Positions 45,901 to 55,335 of a stretch of DNA of 64,000 nt are shown piece by piece (position 1 is the stretch's first letter; the number at the start of each line of letters is the position of its first letter). Location: contig CP136497.1 in NCBI GenBank assembly GCA_032768795.1, forward strand, positions 1,520,972 to 1,584,971. The letters run 5' to 3'. This DNA is from Tremella fuciformis (Eukaryota > Basidiomycota > Tremellomycetes > Tremellales > Tremellaceae). A program made the position numbers and the translations under genes. The notes beneath the pieces are model-generated. The model was not told the DNA's origin and did not search any database. It saw nothing but the letters and a program-made list of their open reading frames with translations.

Positions 45901-48900
45901 GTGCAGCCCGCTAGCCATAAGAGACATCCGACAAGCTCTTGATAAGGCGTTAAGGCTGTCGACGCGTCCTCTGCATCGATCTTGGCGTCCTGCGGCAACG
46001 GTGTTGATCTGGTGCGTCGCCGAGCGTGCTCTGGGAACCTCTCGAGCACTCTGTCGACATATGCGGGCTGACTCAGCCAGATCGTCCGTCTAGCCTTGTC
46101 CTGCGATACCTTCATCCCGAGCACTGTTCCGACGTCGCCTATGACGGTGATCGTCCACTCAGCCTTGAGAGCGGTCCACAGGGCGTCGATCTCCCCCTGT
46201 GACGATGCGGCAATCACGATATCGTCGACATAGACCAGAACAAGCACCGTTCGGCCTTGAGACTGTCGCACATACAGTCCCCAGTCACCATTCGTCCTCT
46301 CAAAGCCTTGTCGACGTAGGACTCGTCCTAGCTCCTCCCACCAGTTCCTCGCTGACTGCTTTAGTCCGTATAAACTCTTCAGGAGCAGCAGAGCGTCGCA
46401 GCCCTGCCTCCGCCGCATCCCGTCGGGATAACGGATGTAGACTTCGGTGTCGATAGGACTGTTCAAGTAGGCGCCCTCGACATCGGCCTGCGCGACGATC
46501 ATGCGGTCGGCTGCAGCGATTGCCAGCAACAGTCTCAGAGATCCAAGACGGCCTACCGGCGCAAACGTCTCTTCAAAGTCGACGCCCGGCACCTGCGAGA
46601 AGCCCTGTGCGACGAGCCGAGCCTTGTGTTTGATGACATTGCCATCCGCATCGGTTTTGACCTTGAATACCCAACGCGAACCGACTGCTCTGCGATCTGC
46701 AGGCAACTTTACCTCGCGCCACGTCCCCTTACTCTCAATGTTCGAGATCTCTTTCTCCATGGCGGCGATCCATTCTGCTCTGTCGCCGCTAGCCATCGCC
46801 TCGGCCAGGTTTCTGGGATCCACAGGCATTACGGGGCCGTCGGCTGCATTGGCGGAGAGGAAGGCGAAAGGGCTGTGCAGCCGCTCAACGATCGCACCGA
46901 ACTTTGGTGGCGGTCTCTTGTCTCGGATCGGCCGCCCGGCTTCATTCGTGGCCACGGGTTGCGGCAGAGGTGTCGCCGCGACGGGTACATACGTCCAGCG
47001 CTCGGCAACGGGAATTCTGGATCGATTGGTGGCTACAGGAAGACGGGACGGACGGGGGACCCGAGGCTGCTCGGGTGTGTTGGAAACGGCAACTGCGGGA
47101 TCGTTGATTGTGAGCTCTTCCTCTGAGATCTCCACCCCAGCGACATTTTTCTGAGCTTGCCCCGACTCCGGCTGATCGCCAGATACCTCCAGATCCTCTC
47201 TATTCTCATCCTGGCCTGAATGACTGGCGATCTTGCCTCCCATCGATCCAACAGGAATGAGCTCTGCTTGGTCGCTTTGGGTCACGTGACCAAATTCGGC
47301 CTCATCGTCCTTCGACATCTCGAGCACTTTGACGTCTCTTCGATGGGCAATCTCACCCGTGGCGTCAAGCTGCACGGTCCAGCCGCTCTGGGTCTCACTC
47401 TGACCGAGTATCCGACACGCCTCGCCGCGCTCTTGCGTGAAAGACGCCTTACGGCGGATCTGAGACGGGATCTGCGCATGGCATCTCTGCCCGAATCGTA
47501 GGACGGACTCTAGGCCTCTCTCACGCCCTGTAAGCGCGCTCCAGGCCGATAAGCCCGTCCGTGCTGATACAGACAGCTTCATGATGATCACGGCTGCGTA
47601 TCGAGCCGCAAAAGACCAATAGGCGTGCGGTAGACGGCTGTCGGCCAGCATCGCGGCTGTCATGTCTTTGATGGTGCGTATCGTTCGTTCAGCCGCCCCG
47701 TTGAGCTCGGGCGTGTAGCGCGGGGTCATGTAATGCTGTATCCCGGCTGACTGATAGAAGGCGCGGGCCTCCAGGCTGTCGAACTCGCCTCCGCCGTCGC
47801 TGCGGATGACCCGGACGCGATCTCCAAGTTGTCGCTCGATTTTGGCTATAAACTGCTGCAAGGCGTTGAATGCCTCGGACTTGCGACCTATCGGGACCAC
47901 GCCCAGGATCTTGCTCGAGCGCTCGATAGCTACGAGCATGTTCTCACACCCGTCGACAGACGTCTCAAATGGCCCGGTAATGTCGACATCAACGCCGACA
48001 CCGTCGCCGCCGCCTTTGAGCAGCGGGGCGTCACCAGCCTTCGGCGGCCTGGTGATCTTAGTGCGGGCGCATACCTCACATGCAGCGGTAACGAATGGGT
48101 CGTCTTTATAGGCTCGCCAGGGCTCGGTGAGTAGGTCTTTCCTACCCAGCTCTTTGAGCCGCTCGACGCCTATATGACCTAGACGCTGATGTTCAGCTTC
48201 TAGCGGCGAGCGCGTGTCGACGGCAGTTGTGAGCAGAATCGTCGGTCGTGTCGTCCCGAGCCGGACGGTCCAAAGCGATCCTCTCTTCCGCAGAGCTAGC
48301 CTTTCCTGCCGTCGCTCGAGCGTCCCGCCGTCGCCCTTAAGATCGGCCCGCCAGCCCCATCGCAGCAGCCTTGACAGGGAGCAGAGGCTGATTCGAGCTG
48401 TCGGGACGTGGTAGACGTCTCGGAGCGTGAGGCGTTGCCCAGACGACAGGACAAGATCTATCTCGCCTACCTCAACAGCCTGCATTGTGGCTGTGTCGTT
48501 TGCTAGCCCAAAGACTCGAGGCTTGTCAAGCCGACGGACACGCTTTAGGATCGACCTGTGCGGTGTCAAGTGGTCGGTAGCTCCGCTGTCAAGGACCCAG
48601 ACGGGCTCGACGGCCTCTGACTCGACCTGCAGAGTGTCTGCGGTGAACAGAGCATCATTACTAGACTCTGCAGACCCGTTCTCGAACCACGGGTCATCGA
48701 GCTGGTCGGGAAAGACGATGCGATCGTCGCTGTCGTCATCGAGCTCGGCCCATTCGGTGGCGGCAACGGTGAGGCCTGCCCACGGATCCATGTCAACTTC
48801 CAGGGCTGCAGCGAGCAGTCCCGAGTCGGCTTTAGGAGGAATCGTGATCCTCTTATCGGCTGCGGCGACGTCCTGGCGATCTTGGACGCCCTTACGTTCG

Positions 48901-51900
48901 CCTCGGCCGCCTCTCTGCCGAGCAGGGCGTCCGCCGCGGCCCTGCAGGCCACCGCGCTGCAGCTCTGCGGCCTTCTTGCGACAATCACGCTCCCAATGGC
49001 CCTTCTTGCCACAATGACGACATTCGTCATTGGTCTTGTCTCTCTCGAACCGAGGGCGGCGGTCGACAGCCATCGCGAGCGGTTTGCCGCCTCCATTACC
49101 TTGCCGTTGAGGCGGCCTTGCCCGCCGTCGCGCGATCTCGGTAGTGTATTTTGAGAGCACGACGGCCCAGGACTGCTTGTCCTTGGCAATGGGGGCCAAT
49201 TCAGCCCTTACGATGTTGAAAGCGGGGTCCAGGATCGTGGCGAGGAACCTCTGAGCGCGCTCGGTGTCGCTCAGGACGATCCCGACGCGCTTGCCGTCCG
49301 AAATCGCCTTGGAAAACGTCTCTACATGAGCGCTCATTTCGTCCGCAGAGGCGTCGCCTCTGAGATCGAGCGTCCACAGGCGGGCGTGCACGATCCTCTG
49401 ATTCTCGAGCAGATCGGCCTCGTGCATCTTGTCGCAATACAGCCACATATCGGCTGCAGCAAGCAGGTCTTCAATGTCGAGCCGAACGGCCTCCGAAACC
49501 GTCCCCTTCAACATTGCCTGCGCCCTGCTCTCTCGGGCTTGCCACCTCTCCCAGTCCTTCTTATCCTCGCTTGTCATGGCCCCACCGATATCCGAGCCTG
49601 TCGGCATGACGGAACCAGCTCGAGTGCGGCGCTCGGTGGCTGCGACGCGCCCTGGCTCGAGATCGAGGCCCAAGGCTGCATTCCAGCAGTCTCCGAGCTG
49701 CAGAGCGACTTCTACGGCCGCCCGCCATGGGGCGTATGATGCAGGATCATGCGAGAGCTTTGGGATCGCGTCAATGTTGACTCTGGTGGCAGACATCGCG
49801 ATAATGGTAGGTAAAGGTGGTCTGTGCGCACGCGGGGGTGCTGATTTTGATAGATATGACGGCACGGTGTGCGTCAGCGGAACGATACCTCGCTGGGGAC
49901 GACTTTCGCGATAGAGCGCCTGTTACTAGGCCCGACGCTCTCCCTGTGTGCTTACGAGGTGTTCTCGTTCTTCCTCTAGCCTTCTCTGACGGCTAGGAAC
50001 TGCTCTCGAGCGTCCGCGACGGTAGACGGCGACGGCTCGGTTTGTGGCGGTGTCTAGAGCGTCTGCGGCGGCGGCGACGGCTCGATAGACAGCCCGTATG
50101 CTCTCTGTAGTCTCGGGCTGAGACTTGGGACTTTTAATCTGTTACACAATGATGAGAGCTATGCATTCGTCCATCTCTGCAGTTCTCTACTTATGAGCTG
50201 TCGCTCTGCTCAAGCCATCTACATAAGGTTACTCATTTGGCCGCAAGAGGCAATTCTGACCCTATGAGGCGTCCTCGGGGTCCTCGGGGCCTATTGTTCA
50301 ACAAAGACAGCCCTTTCATTGGTCGGGCTCACGTCTGGAGCACAAGGATGCGGCTACGGGCGGTCACCCCATGATTTGTCCGATAATGGGTATGCTTCCA
50401 CATCAGGCCATTGTCTTGTTCATGCAGACAGCTGCAAATGAGCCGACACTCGCGCTCTGGGTGGTTTGGCTTGCATGACATTCTCTTGCAGGACAGGGAT
50501 ACCGTCGCGAGTGATGCCGAAACCGTCATAATACTTTCTGGTAGCATTAGCATCCTTACGCAGTCGCCGATGACAGATCTACATTAGACCCAGACAGTCG
50601 CAACCAAGCTTCAACGAGTTGGCTGTCATACCTGCGCCGTTGTCCCCAAGGTCCTTCAGATGAGTTTCTGACGCTGTTACATCCGGTGTAGAAAGCGCAC
50701 GAAAGCCTGCTTGCGGTGTAGCGGTGGACGAGGATCACCATAGGGTACGGTCATATCGGATAAGCTGAGGCGATAGAAGATTTGGCGGCCTTTGAACGAG
50801 ATGTCATGCAGTGTAAGACCTTCTCGGTGGTTGAAACCAATGCTGAACTTCCAGTCTTGCCATCGGATTTGGTACCCGTCCAGCTCGAACGAAGGACCTT
50901 CAGGTCTCCCCACGTCAGCTTCCAGGCATGTCGGCTGCAACTGGATCAACGCACTGCTGCACGAGCAAGGGCTTGATCGGGCGTGTCTTCTGGCCCTTGC
51001 GCAGGGCCGGATCGTACTCGCTGGGCCGAAGATGGTCTGTGCATTTCAACGGGTCGTAGGTGTAGTTCATCCCGTCCGCTTCGCTACCCGTGTAGACCTT
51101 GTCAATGCGAGTGACCTGCATAGTCGCTACATCGATCACTGGCACAATTGGGAGGGGGAAGGCGTAATGGTTGGAATTTGGGTCGTTGGTTGCGGGATCG
51201 CGCTGATGAGATTAGCACGATCTCGACAAGTGATAGAAGCCAACCATATAGACAAGGAAATGCATCATGCGGTTCTGAGCGTCGGGAGTGTCTGCGCCGT
51301 AGATCCACTGTGAGTCGTAAGTCAGGACCAGTATACTGTGTAATCAACGTACGGGATCGGCAACGACTAGACCTGGTGAGCTGCGAGACCGTCACGATTC
51401 AAGTAGCCTCACCTACGGCCCGTTCCGGTAGCCTGAACTTGCTCAGCTCGTCAAGAAAAAGCTTTGAGGCGTATAGAGCCTTCTCGCACTCCTCTACTTC
51501 TGCACTGGCGCTTCAGCTTCGGTGTTGGAGGTCACAAGGAGACCCACTAGTCGACCGACACATGCTGATCGGCGTCCAGTTGATGCCATCGCTCGATTTG
51601 GCCTGTGACCAAGTTGACGAAGATCTCTGCGCCGTTGTGCGGCTTGATCAGGTTGACCACAAGGACCTCCGCGCGACGCTCAGGCTCCTTAGGAAGGTAT
51701 TCGCCGTTGCGCTCGGCATCCAGATAGGGGAGAAGCTCTTCTTTCAGAGGCTCCAGCAGCCATACGGCCTTGAAAGCGATTCGCTCGTGAGGCCTTTTCT
51801 GACGAACAATATCCACTACGCGCACAATCTGCTTGTGTCAGCTAGGTGCTGCGGAAGCGTTTGACCGGTACGAGCGTTCGACAGCTCAGGGATGGGATTA

Positions 51901-52010
51901 CAAAGAACGGTGTTTTGGAGCTCACCTCGTCTCGCGACAGCGGGCTAAAATTTAGTTGCGTTCTAAGTGTGGTCCTGAAGTGCTTACTCTAGAGGGTGGG
52001 GCGACGACAT
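42991..52010 (-). CDS. Copper amine oxidase with a retroelement composite inside an intron
   Basis: Start ATG 52010: exon joining gives MSSPHPLDPLSRDE then IVRVVDIVRQKRPHERIAFK, the usual opening of fungal copper amine oxidases. N2/N3 domain exons follow (AEVLVVNLIKPHNGAEIFVN; HYAFPLPIVPVIDV in the correct frame). The catalytic domain has GPSFELDGYQIRWQDWKFSI, LSLSDMTVPYGDPRPPLHRK, DLGDNGAGMTANSLKLGCDC and HEQDNGLMWKHTHYR. The topaquinone site TVANYEY, PGVLAAHHQHIFSVRVDPAI and TCFIRADFADHHLYVTKYRD come last; stop at 42991. Copper His residues and the TPQ Tyr are in place. It oxidises primary amines to aldehyde, H2O2 and ammonia. The intron before the TPQ exon, 50 nt in its original form, now holds a 6.1 kb retroelement composite (44173-50303), so expression depends on splicing a very long intron. 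Confidence 0.88.
44173..44403 (-). repeat. TRIM-like mini-retroelement unit 1
   Basis: Layout on the plus strand: 60 bp terminal segment (44173-44232, TGTTAAAC...GTAACA), then CTCCCCCTCGAG (polypurine tract on the minus strand), about 150 bp without coding capacity, and GAGACTTGGGACTTTTAATC. That last sequence is the same primer site as in the copia element, and it precedes the next TGTTAAAC. LTR, PPT and PBS without genes is the definition of a terminal-repeat retrotransposon in miniature. The short frames across it are not genes. Confidence 0.65.
44404..44622 (-). repeat. TRIM-like unit 2, truncated at its primer site
   Basis: Almost identical to unit 1 (a few substitutions, e.g. GTGAGG to GTGCGG). 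It stops at GAGACTTG and passes directly into the copia LTR at 44623, lacking the last 12 bases (GGACTTTTAATC) of unit 1. Confidence 0.7.
44623..44786 (-). repeat. 3' LTR of the Ty1/copia element (164 bp)
   Basis: TGTTACAC...GTTCAACA. It appears identical to 50140-50303, indicating recent transposition. It is followed at 44787 by CTCCCCCTCGAAG, the polypurine tract on the element's strand. Confidence 0.92.
44781..49796 (-). CDS. Ty1/copia Gag-Pol polyprotein, intact
   Basis: Single ORF; ATG 49796 chosen because it opens MSATRVNIDAIPKLSHDPAS, the normal Gag N-terminus (an upstream ATG at 49865 adds 23 residues). Order: Gag; zinc knuckle CRHCGKKGHWERDC; protease WVLDSGATDHLT; Gag-pre-integrase finger (HQRLGHIG...CEVCARTK); integrase DDE (DVDITGPF, IRSDGGGEFDS, TPELNGAAERTIRTI); reverse transcriptase (SRWVFKVKTDADG, VLVYVDDIVIAA). 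RNase H follows (GWVDSDWAGCKDTRRS, VEAEYIAVAEAAKEA, KADILTKSLP). This protease-integrase-RT order defines copia. About 150 residues beyond RNase H have no recognised domain, and the stop lies just inside the 3' LTR. No stops or shifts: probably competent. Confidence 0.93.
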   Translation of the reverse strand: MSATRVNIDAIPKLSHDPASYAPWRAAVEVALQLGDCWNAALGLDLEPGRVAATERRTRAGSVMPTGSDIGGAMTSEDKKDWERWQARESRAQAMLKGTVSEAVRLDIEDLLAAADMWLYCDKMHEADLLENQRIVHARLWTLDLRGDASADEMSAHVETFSKAISDGKRVGIVLSDTERAQRFLATILDPAFNIVRAELAPIAKDKQSWAVVLSKYTTEIARRRARPPQRQGNGGGKPLAMAVDRRPRFERDKTNDECRHCGKKGHWERDCRKKAAELQRGGLQGRGGRPARQRGGRGERKGVQDRQDVAAADKRITIPPKADSGLLAAALEVDMDPWAGLTVAATEWAELDDDSDDRIVFPDQLDDPWFENGSAESSNDALFTADTLQVESEAVEPVWVLDSGATDHLTPHRSILKRVRRLDKPRVFGLANDTATMQAVEVGEIDLVLSSGQRLTLRDVYHVPTARISLCSLSRLLRWGWRADLKGDGGTLERRQERLALRKRGSLWTVRLGTTRPTILLTTAVDTRSPLEAEHQRLGHIGVERLKELGRKDLLTEPWRAYKDDPFVTAACEVCARTKITRPPKAGDAPLLKGGGDGVGVDVDITGPFETSVDGCENMLVAIERSSKILGVVPIGRKSEAFNALQQFIAKIERQLGDRVRVIRSDGGGEFDSLEARAFYQSAGIQHYMTPRYTPELNGAAERTIRTIKDMTAAMLADSRLPHAYWSFAARYAAVIIMKLSVSARTGLSAWSALTGRERGLESVLRFGQRCHAQIPSQIRRKASFTQERGEACRILGQSETQSGWTVQLDATGEIAHRRDVKVLEMSKDDEAEFGHVTQSDQAELIPVGSMGGKIASHSGQDENREDLEVSGDQPESGQAQKNVAGVEISEEELTINDPAVAVSNTPEQPRVPRPSRLPVATNRSRIPVAERWTYVPVAATPLPQPVATNEAGRPIRDKRPPPKFGAIVERLHSPFAFLSANAADGPVMPVDPRNLAEAMASGDRAEWIAAMEKEISNIESKGTWREVKLPADRRAVGSRWVFKVKTDADGNVIKHKARLVAQGFSQVPGVDFEETFAPVGRLGSLRLLLAIAAADRMIVAQADVEGAYLNSPIDTEVYIRYPDGMRRRQGCDALLLLKSLYGLKQSARNWWEELGRVLRRQGFERTNGDWGLYVRQSQGRTVLVLVYVDDIVIAASSQGEIDALWTALKAEWTITVIGDVGTVLGMKVSQDKARRTIWLSQPAYVDRVLERFPEHARRRTRSTPLPQDAKIDAEDASTALTPYQELVGCLLWLAGCTRPDVMFAASYLSRALATPTRQHWDLAQGVLTYLAHTRTVGLRLGGSDGELQGWVDSDWAGCKDTRRSTTGWLMEFRGSPITWSSRRQATVSTSTVEAEYIAVAEAAKEAVWLRNLLCELGLEQRSPTPLSCDNQGSIRLAGQPTTHSRTKHIDIKHHLIRELVDTGKVSLRYVSSADQKADILTKSLPAAAHARHFEALGLGRPPAGGERALVHLAVTISDLEDVGGSEKTLNDKVSRAPNRLPHHVVKPKRRNAASQTHQLAHQQRFAACARGVRDCMHAGGARGSQRGSGLPADTKIIDFGSVLMENGRTPSHQPEGSVGLDRATLATRGLGPLSSWSEDQQAWGCPVGPWHNRQTCCGHLQPADFEGEC
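50122..50139 (-). promoter_or_regulatory. Copia primer-binding site, probably for a half tRNA-Lys(UUU)
   Basis: Next to the 5' LTR the sense strand starts GATTAAAAGTCCCAAGTC. Its complement, GACTTGGGACTTTTAATC, looks like a tRNA anticodon arm with loop CTTTTAA (anticodon TTT, Lys). Copia elements of Drosophila use a 5' half of a tRNA cut in the anticodon arm; the same mode is inferred here. The same sequence ends TRIM unit 1. Confidence 0.5.
50140..50303 (-). repeat. 5' LTR of the Ty1/copia element (164 bp)
   Basis: TGTTACAC...GTTCAACA, same as 44623-44786. The base after it begins AAGAC, the right copy of the duplication that flanks the whole composite. Confidence 0.92.
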
Positions 52011-52446
52011 GATCTGTGACGTGAGGGGTATGTCCTTCAAGCTGACGAATGGCGGAAGCTTTGTCGGGGAATGTATGGTTTGGAGTCCGGAGCAGCAGCC
52101 CACCGCATCTTGTAGCGGTGTCCTCGACTCACTGCTATGAGCAGCAGTCAAGGCGATCGCTTGATGGCGATCGTCCTATGCCTGCGTACCCAATGGAACA
52201 CGCACTTCCTTGGGGCCATGAAGAACGAGGATTCAATCCTGGTCGCTAATGCCTGATCGCTTAAAGCCGATCGCCTGCAGCCGATCGAGAACTCCCCATA
52301 CAGTCGACTATTGGCGCCTCGTCTATCTACCACTATGACCCTGTTGGAGCCCGCCGAGTTCTGCGATGGACAGTGTTATCTCATTGCCGGACCACGTCCG
52401 CGCCTCCCCTTCTTCCCCCGCCTCGTCCCCTCTACCCCCCTAAACA
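52011..52446. promoter_or_regulatory. Divergent promoter of amine oxidase and SDR with GATCG cluster
   Basis: 436 bp between divergent start codons. It contains GCGATCGC at 52153-52160, GGCGATCG at 52166-52173, CTGATCGC near 52254, CCGATCGCC near 52267 and CCGATCG at 52281. Five related cores in 135 bp suggest regulatory sites (inference). No gene seen. Confidence 0.4.
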
Positions 52447-53614
52447 ATGCCAGACTCTTGTCTCGCCGGCAAATATGCTGTCGTCACGGGTAGGCCCCTC
52501 CTCAGCGGATTGAATTCGTATGATATCGTTGGGCTGATGTCTTCAGGTGCATCCCGGGGCATCGGGGCAGCAATAGCCCTCGAGCTCGCCAGTCGAGGAG
52601 CCAATGTGCTGGTGCACTACTCGTCGAGCTCTGGGCCTGCTGAAGCAATAGCAGCACAGATCAGAGCGATGGGTCGCAAAGCCGGCACCGTTTGCGCGGA
52701 GCTCGCCAACAAGGAGTGCGGAAGAGTCATTATGAGCGCAGCAGCGGAGTGGTCAGGGGGCAAGATCGATATTCTGGTGTTGTGTGCCGCGGTATCATGG
52801 GTCAACTTCGTCAAGGACCTGACCCTGGAGAACATCGATCGCGACTACTCGTGAGTCTCGTTTCGCAGCATACTTCCCGCAAATCCCGACGCACGCTTAG
52901 CTCAATGAGCACATCGCTGACATCCAGAGCACAGATGGACATCAACGTGCGAAGTGTCGTACTCTGCGTGAACGCAGCCTTGCCCTACCTTGCTCGTCCG
53001 TCCCGTATCGTTCTTCTGAGCTCCATCTCGGCGCGAGGGTAAATCCGTCAGGTCTCTTCGATGAACAAGAGCGGCTGACGCGTCTCACAGGGGGTATGAG
53101 ACCGAAACAATATACGGTTGATAGCCTTCCCCGTCCATCAGCATCACCAGCTGACCACATAGGAGCATCTAAGGCCTGCCTCGAACACTTTGCAAGGGTG
53201 TGGAGCAAGGAACTCGGCAAGTCACACGGCACAACCGTTAACTGCGTCAACCCGGGACCGGTCGACACTGAGATGTGAGCAGCTCTCACGAAATCTGCTG
53301 CAAGCTGAGAAGACAGGTGGCGGACTGACGCACCCCTATACAAGGAGCTGGGCATTCATCCGGATTTCGAGAAGGAGTGAGTGGATAACTACTATCCGTC
53401 ACTATCTCAACCACCGGGAGCTGTCTCTGCCTGCCTGTCTAAGAATTTTGGCCGCATCTGGACAGCCCAAGACCTGACAACCAGTGTACCCGTCGAGGGG
53501 CGCATCGGTCAGCCGAGCGACATTGCTTGCATCGTGGCGTTCCTGTCATCTGACGACTCAGGATGGGTTTCTGGCTCTGTCGTCTCTGCGAGTGGGGGCC
53601 AATTGGTGTTTTAG
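52447..53614 (+). CDS. Classical short-chain dehydrogenase/reductase
   Basis: ATG 52447 opens with KYAVVTG; an intron (GTAGGC...TTCAG) leads to [20 protein letters not shown], giving the TGXXXGXG cofactor site. The region [12 protein letters not shown] stands where NNAG is usual. [12 protein letters not shown] holds the catalytic Ser. Two short introns join GYETETIY to [19 protein letters not shown], so the catalytic YGASK (YXXXK) is created by splicing. [12 protein letters not shown] and [20 protein letters not shown] with [14 protein letters not shown] complete the fold. About 265 aa expected. It is divergent from the copper amine oxidase and could act on the aldehyde product, but no evidence beyond position supports that. 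Confidence 0.85.
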
Positions 53615-53926
53615 CTGTAGCCTTCCACAATGCAACAGAACAACATCGAGTATTTCGTCTTTGATGGTCCACCCTTCGGCGGCGGACCGCTCTTAGCGGC
53701 GTCCAGAGGGCAACCAGACCGGGGTGGTCTTACACGTTCACAGGAGCAGAATCTCACCGCGGTCTGTCATGCCTTCGACCGTGACAATTAGGGAGCCCTG
53801 GGCCTTCTAGATAGTGAGTAGGACTTAATCACACGGGATGCATTCAAAAGACTTTCAAACGAATTGGAACAGATATCAGCAGGTCGTCCATATGGCGACG
53901 TCAAGACCATCTGAAGAGCACCGCCC
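53615..53926. other. Convergent intergenic region
   Basis: 312 bp between two gene ends. Nothing recognised. Confidence 0.35.
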
Positions 53927-55150
53927 TCAGGCTACCCCGTTGAGATATCCGCTATGCAAGGATGCCGCACTTGGCGAGGAGAACAATTCATCCAGTCTCG
54001 CTCTGGCCAGGGTCTGCCGGAACTGCCCATGCAATGTGGGATCCCCGGCATCGTGCATCGTGTCGGTCATCCAGGCGCTGAACTCCTGGTAGCGAAGTAA
54101 GTGCGGGAGGACAGATTGGGAGTAGCCTTCGAGGTCTGTCGTATCGCCCTTGTGTATGGCTTTATTCAGAGCCTGGGCAAGGATATCCACGTCGTGCAGC
54201 GCGAGGTTCATCCCTTTTGCACCTGCTCATTAGAGGCCGAGAACACGGATACCCAATTGCTCACCTGTCGGCGGGACGAGATGAGCAACATCTCCCGCGA
54301 GGAACAGATTGTTGAATTGCATCGGGTAGAAGAGCACAGATTTCAGGGGGACAAATTCCTTGTTGAGCACCGGGGCGCTCTCAATCGTTTCATCGTGCAG
54401 CCTCATTCGCAGCTCGTCGAAGATGCGTTGATCGGGCCAGTCTGCGGCCCCATCGCTCAGTGAGCACTGCAGGTAGAACCGACTTCGGGTCGGACCTCGC
54501 GGTATCTGAGCGACGAAGCCTTTGTCGGATACGCCCATGATTGGGTGTTGCTTCGTCGGCACTTCTATCAGGGCGGCTAGCCATGCATACCCGTAGTCGT
54601 ATGACTGAGAGGAGATGGCGTCCTGCGGGATCGATGCTCGACTTGTTCCACGACTACCATCGCACCCGACAACATAGCGACAGGTAAGTCGATGGGAGCT
54701 GCCGCCTTGGATGTAAGAGACGACTGGAAGTTTGTCAACGTCGTTCTCGATGACGATGTCGCTTGTGCCGAAGCGAACATCGCCATTGTTGACATCGATA
54801 TTCAGCTTCAAAAGACTCGCAACTAGCATCTGCTGAGTGCAGAAGCGACTTGCGGTGCCGTTTGCGGTCTCAGCAGTGAAGACGCGACTTTGACCGTTGA
54901 CACGGTACTCAATAGCAGTAGCTACTGGACCACCGAGAAGAGTGTCGGCCAGTCCCCATCTTGCGAACATCTGTACCCTACCCCCGTCGACGACGCCGGC
55001 ACGCTGTCGCGTCTCGATATACTCCCTTGGATGCCTCTCGACGATCGTGTAGGAAATCCGGGACTCGTGTAGGAAAGCGGCCAACGTTAGACCGGCGATT
55101 CCGGCGCCAATAATCACCACTGCAGTGTCGACTTGCTCAGCAGCAGCCAT
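53927..55150 (-). CDS. FAD monooxygenase, 4-hydroxybenzoate 3-hydroxylase (PobA-like)
   Basis: Start chosen at ATG 55150, since the frame upstream has only GTG at 55195. Residues 8-30: VDTAVVIIGAGIAGLTLAAF, the FAD dinucleotide fold. Then RAGVVDGGRVQMFARWGLAD (PHBH-like 'R.AGVLE.....L...G'), YVVGCDGSRGTSRASIP (DG motif) and FLAGDVAHLVPPTG. A 44 nt intron (GTGAGC...GAGCAG) leads to AKGMNLALHDVDILAQAL, the GD...P..G.G.N...D signature that binds the FAD ribityl chain. The C-terminus YSQSVLPHLLRYQEFSAWMT matches PobA proteins. About 390 aa, as usual for the family. It would hydroxylate 4-hydroxybenzoate or a similar phenol using NAD(P)H. A Zn2Cys6 regulator is divergent from it, 185 bp away. Confidence 0.88.
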
Positions 55151-55335
55151 GTTGTGGATTGCTGGATGAGCGCTGTCGGCAGTGTAGGTCAGCACGCATT
55201 CTTGATTCCTCAGCTGGCTTTCTTATACAACGACATGCACTGAATCAGCGCATTCCCCGAGGCAGAAATCCGTGGAGCCCGCGGACGTCCGAGGGATACA
55301 CTTGGCCACCAAGCGTTACGTAAAGTCTCATCTCC

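Larger units (their letters stand above)
44173..50303 (-). mobile_element. Composite retroelement: two TRIM-like units plus a Ty1/copia element
   Basis: The 6,131 bp insertion is flanked by AAGAC (44168-44172 and 50304-50308). It begins with two tandem mini-units (44173-44403; 44404-44622) whose 60 bp ends start TGTTAAACAAAAG and end TAACA. It continues with a copia element bounded by 164 bp LTRs (44623-44786; 50140-50303). The copia LTRs alone are NOT flanked by a matching duplication (ACTTG versus AAGAC); only the whole composite is. The array therefore appears to have integrated as one piece, or to have been rearranged between related elements at shared priming sequences. Confidence 0.8.

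Noticed and set aside
44618..50308. Independent target duplication for the copia element alone
   Set aside because: Flanks are ACTTG and AAGAC; only the whole composite has matching flanks (AAGAC).
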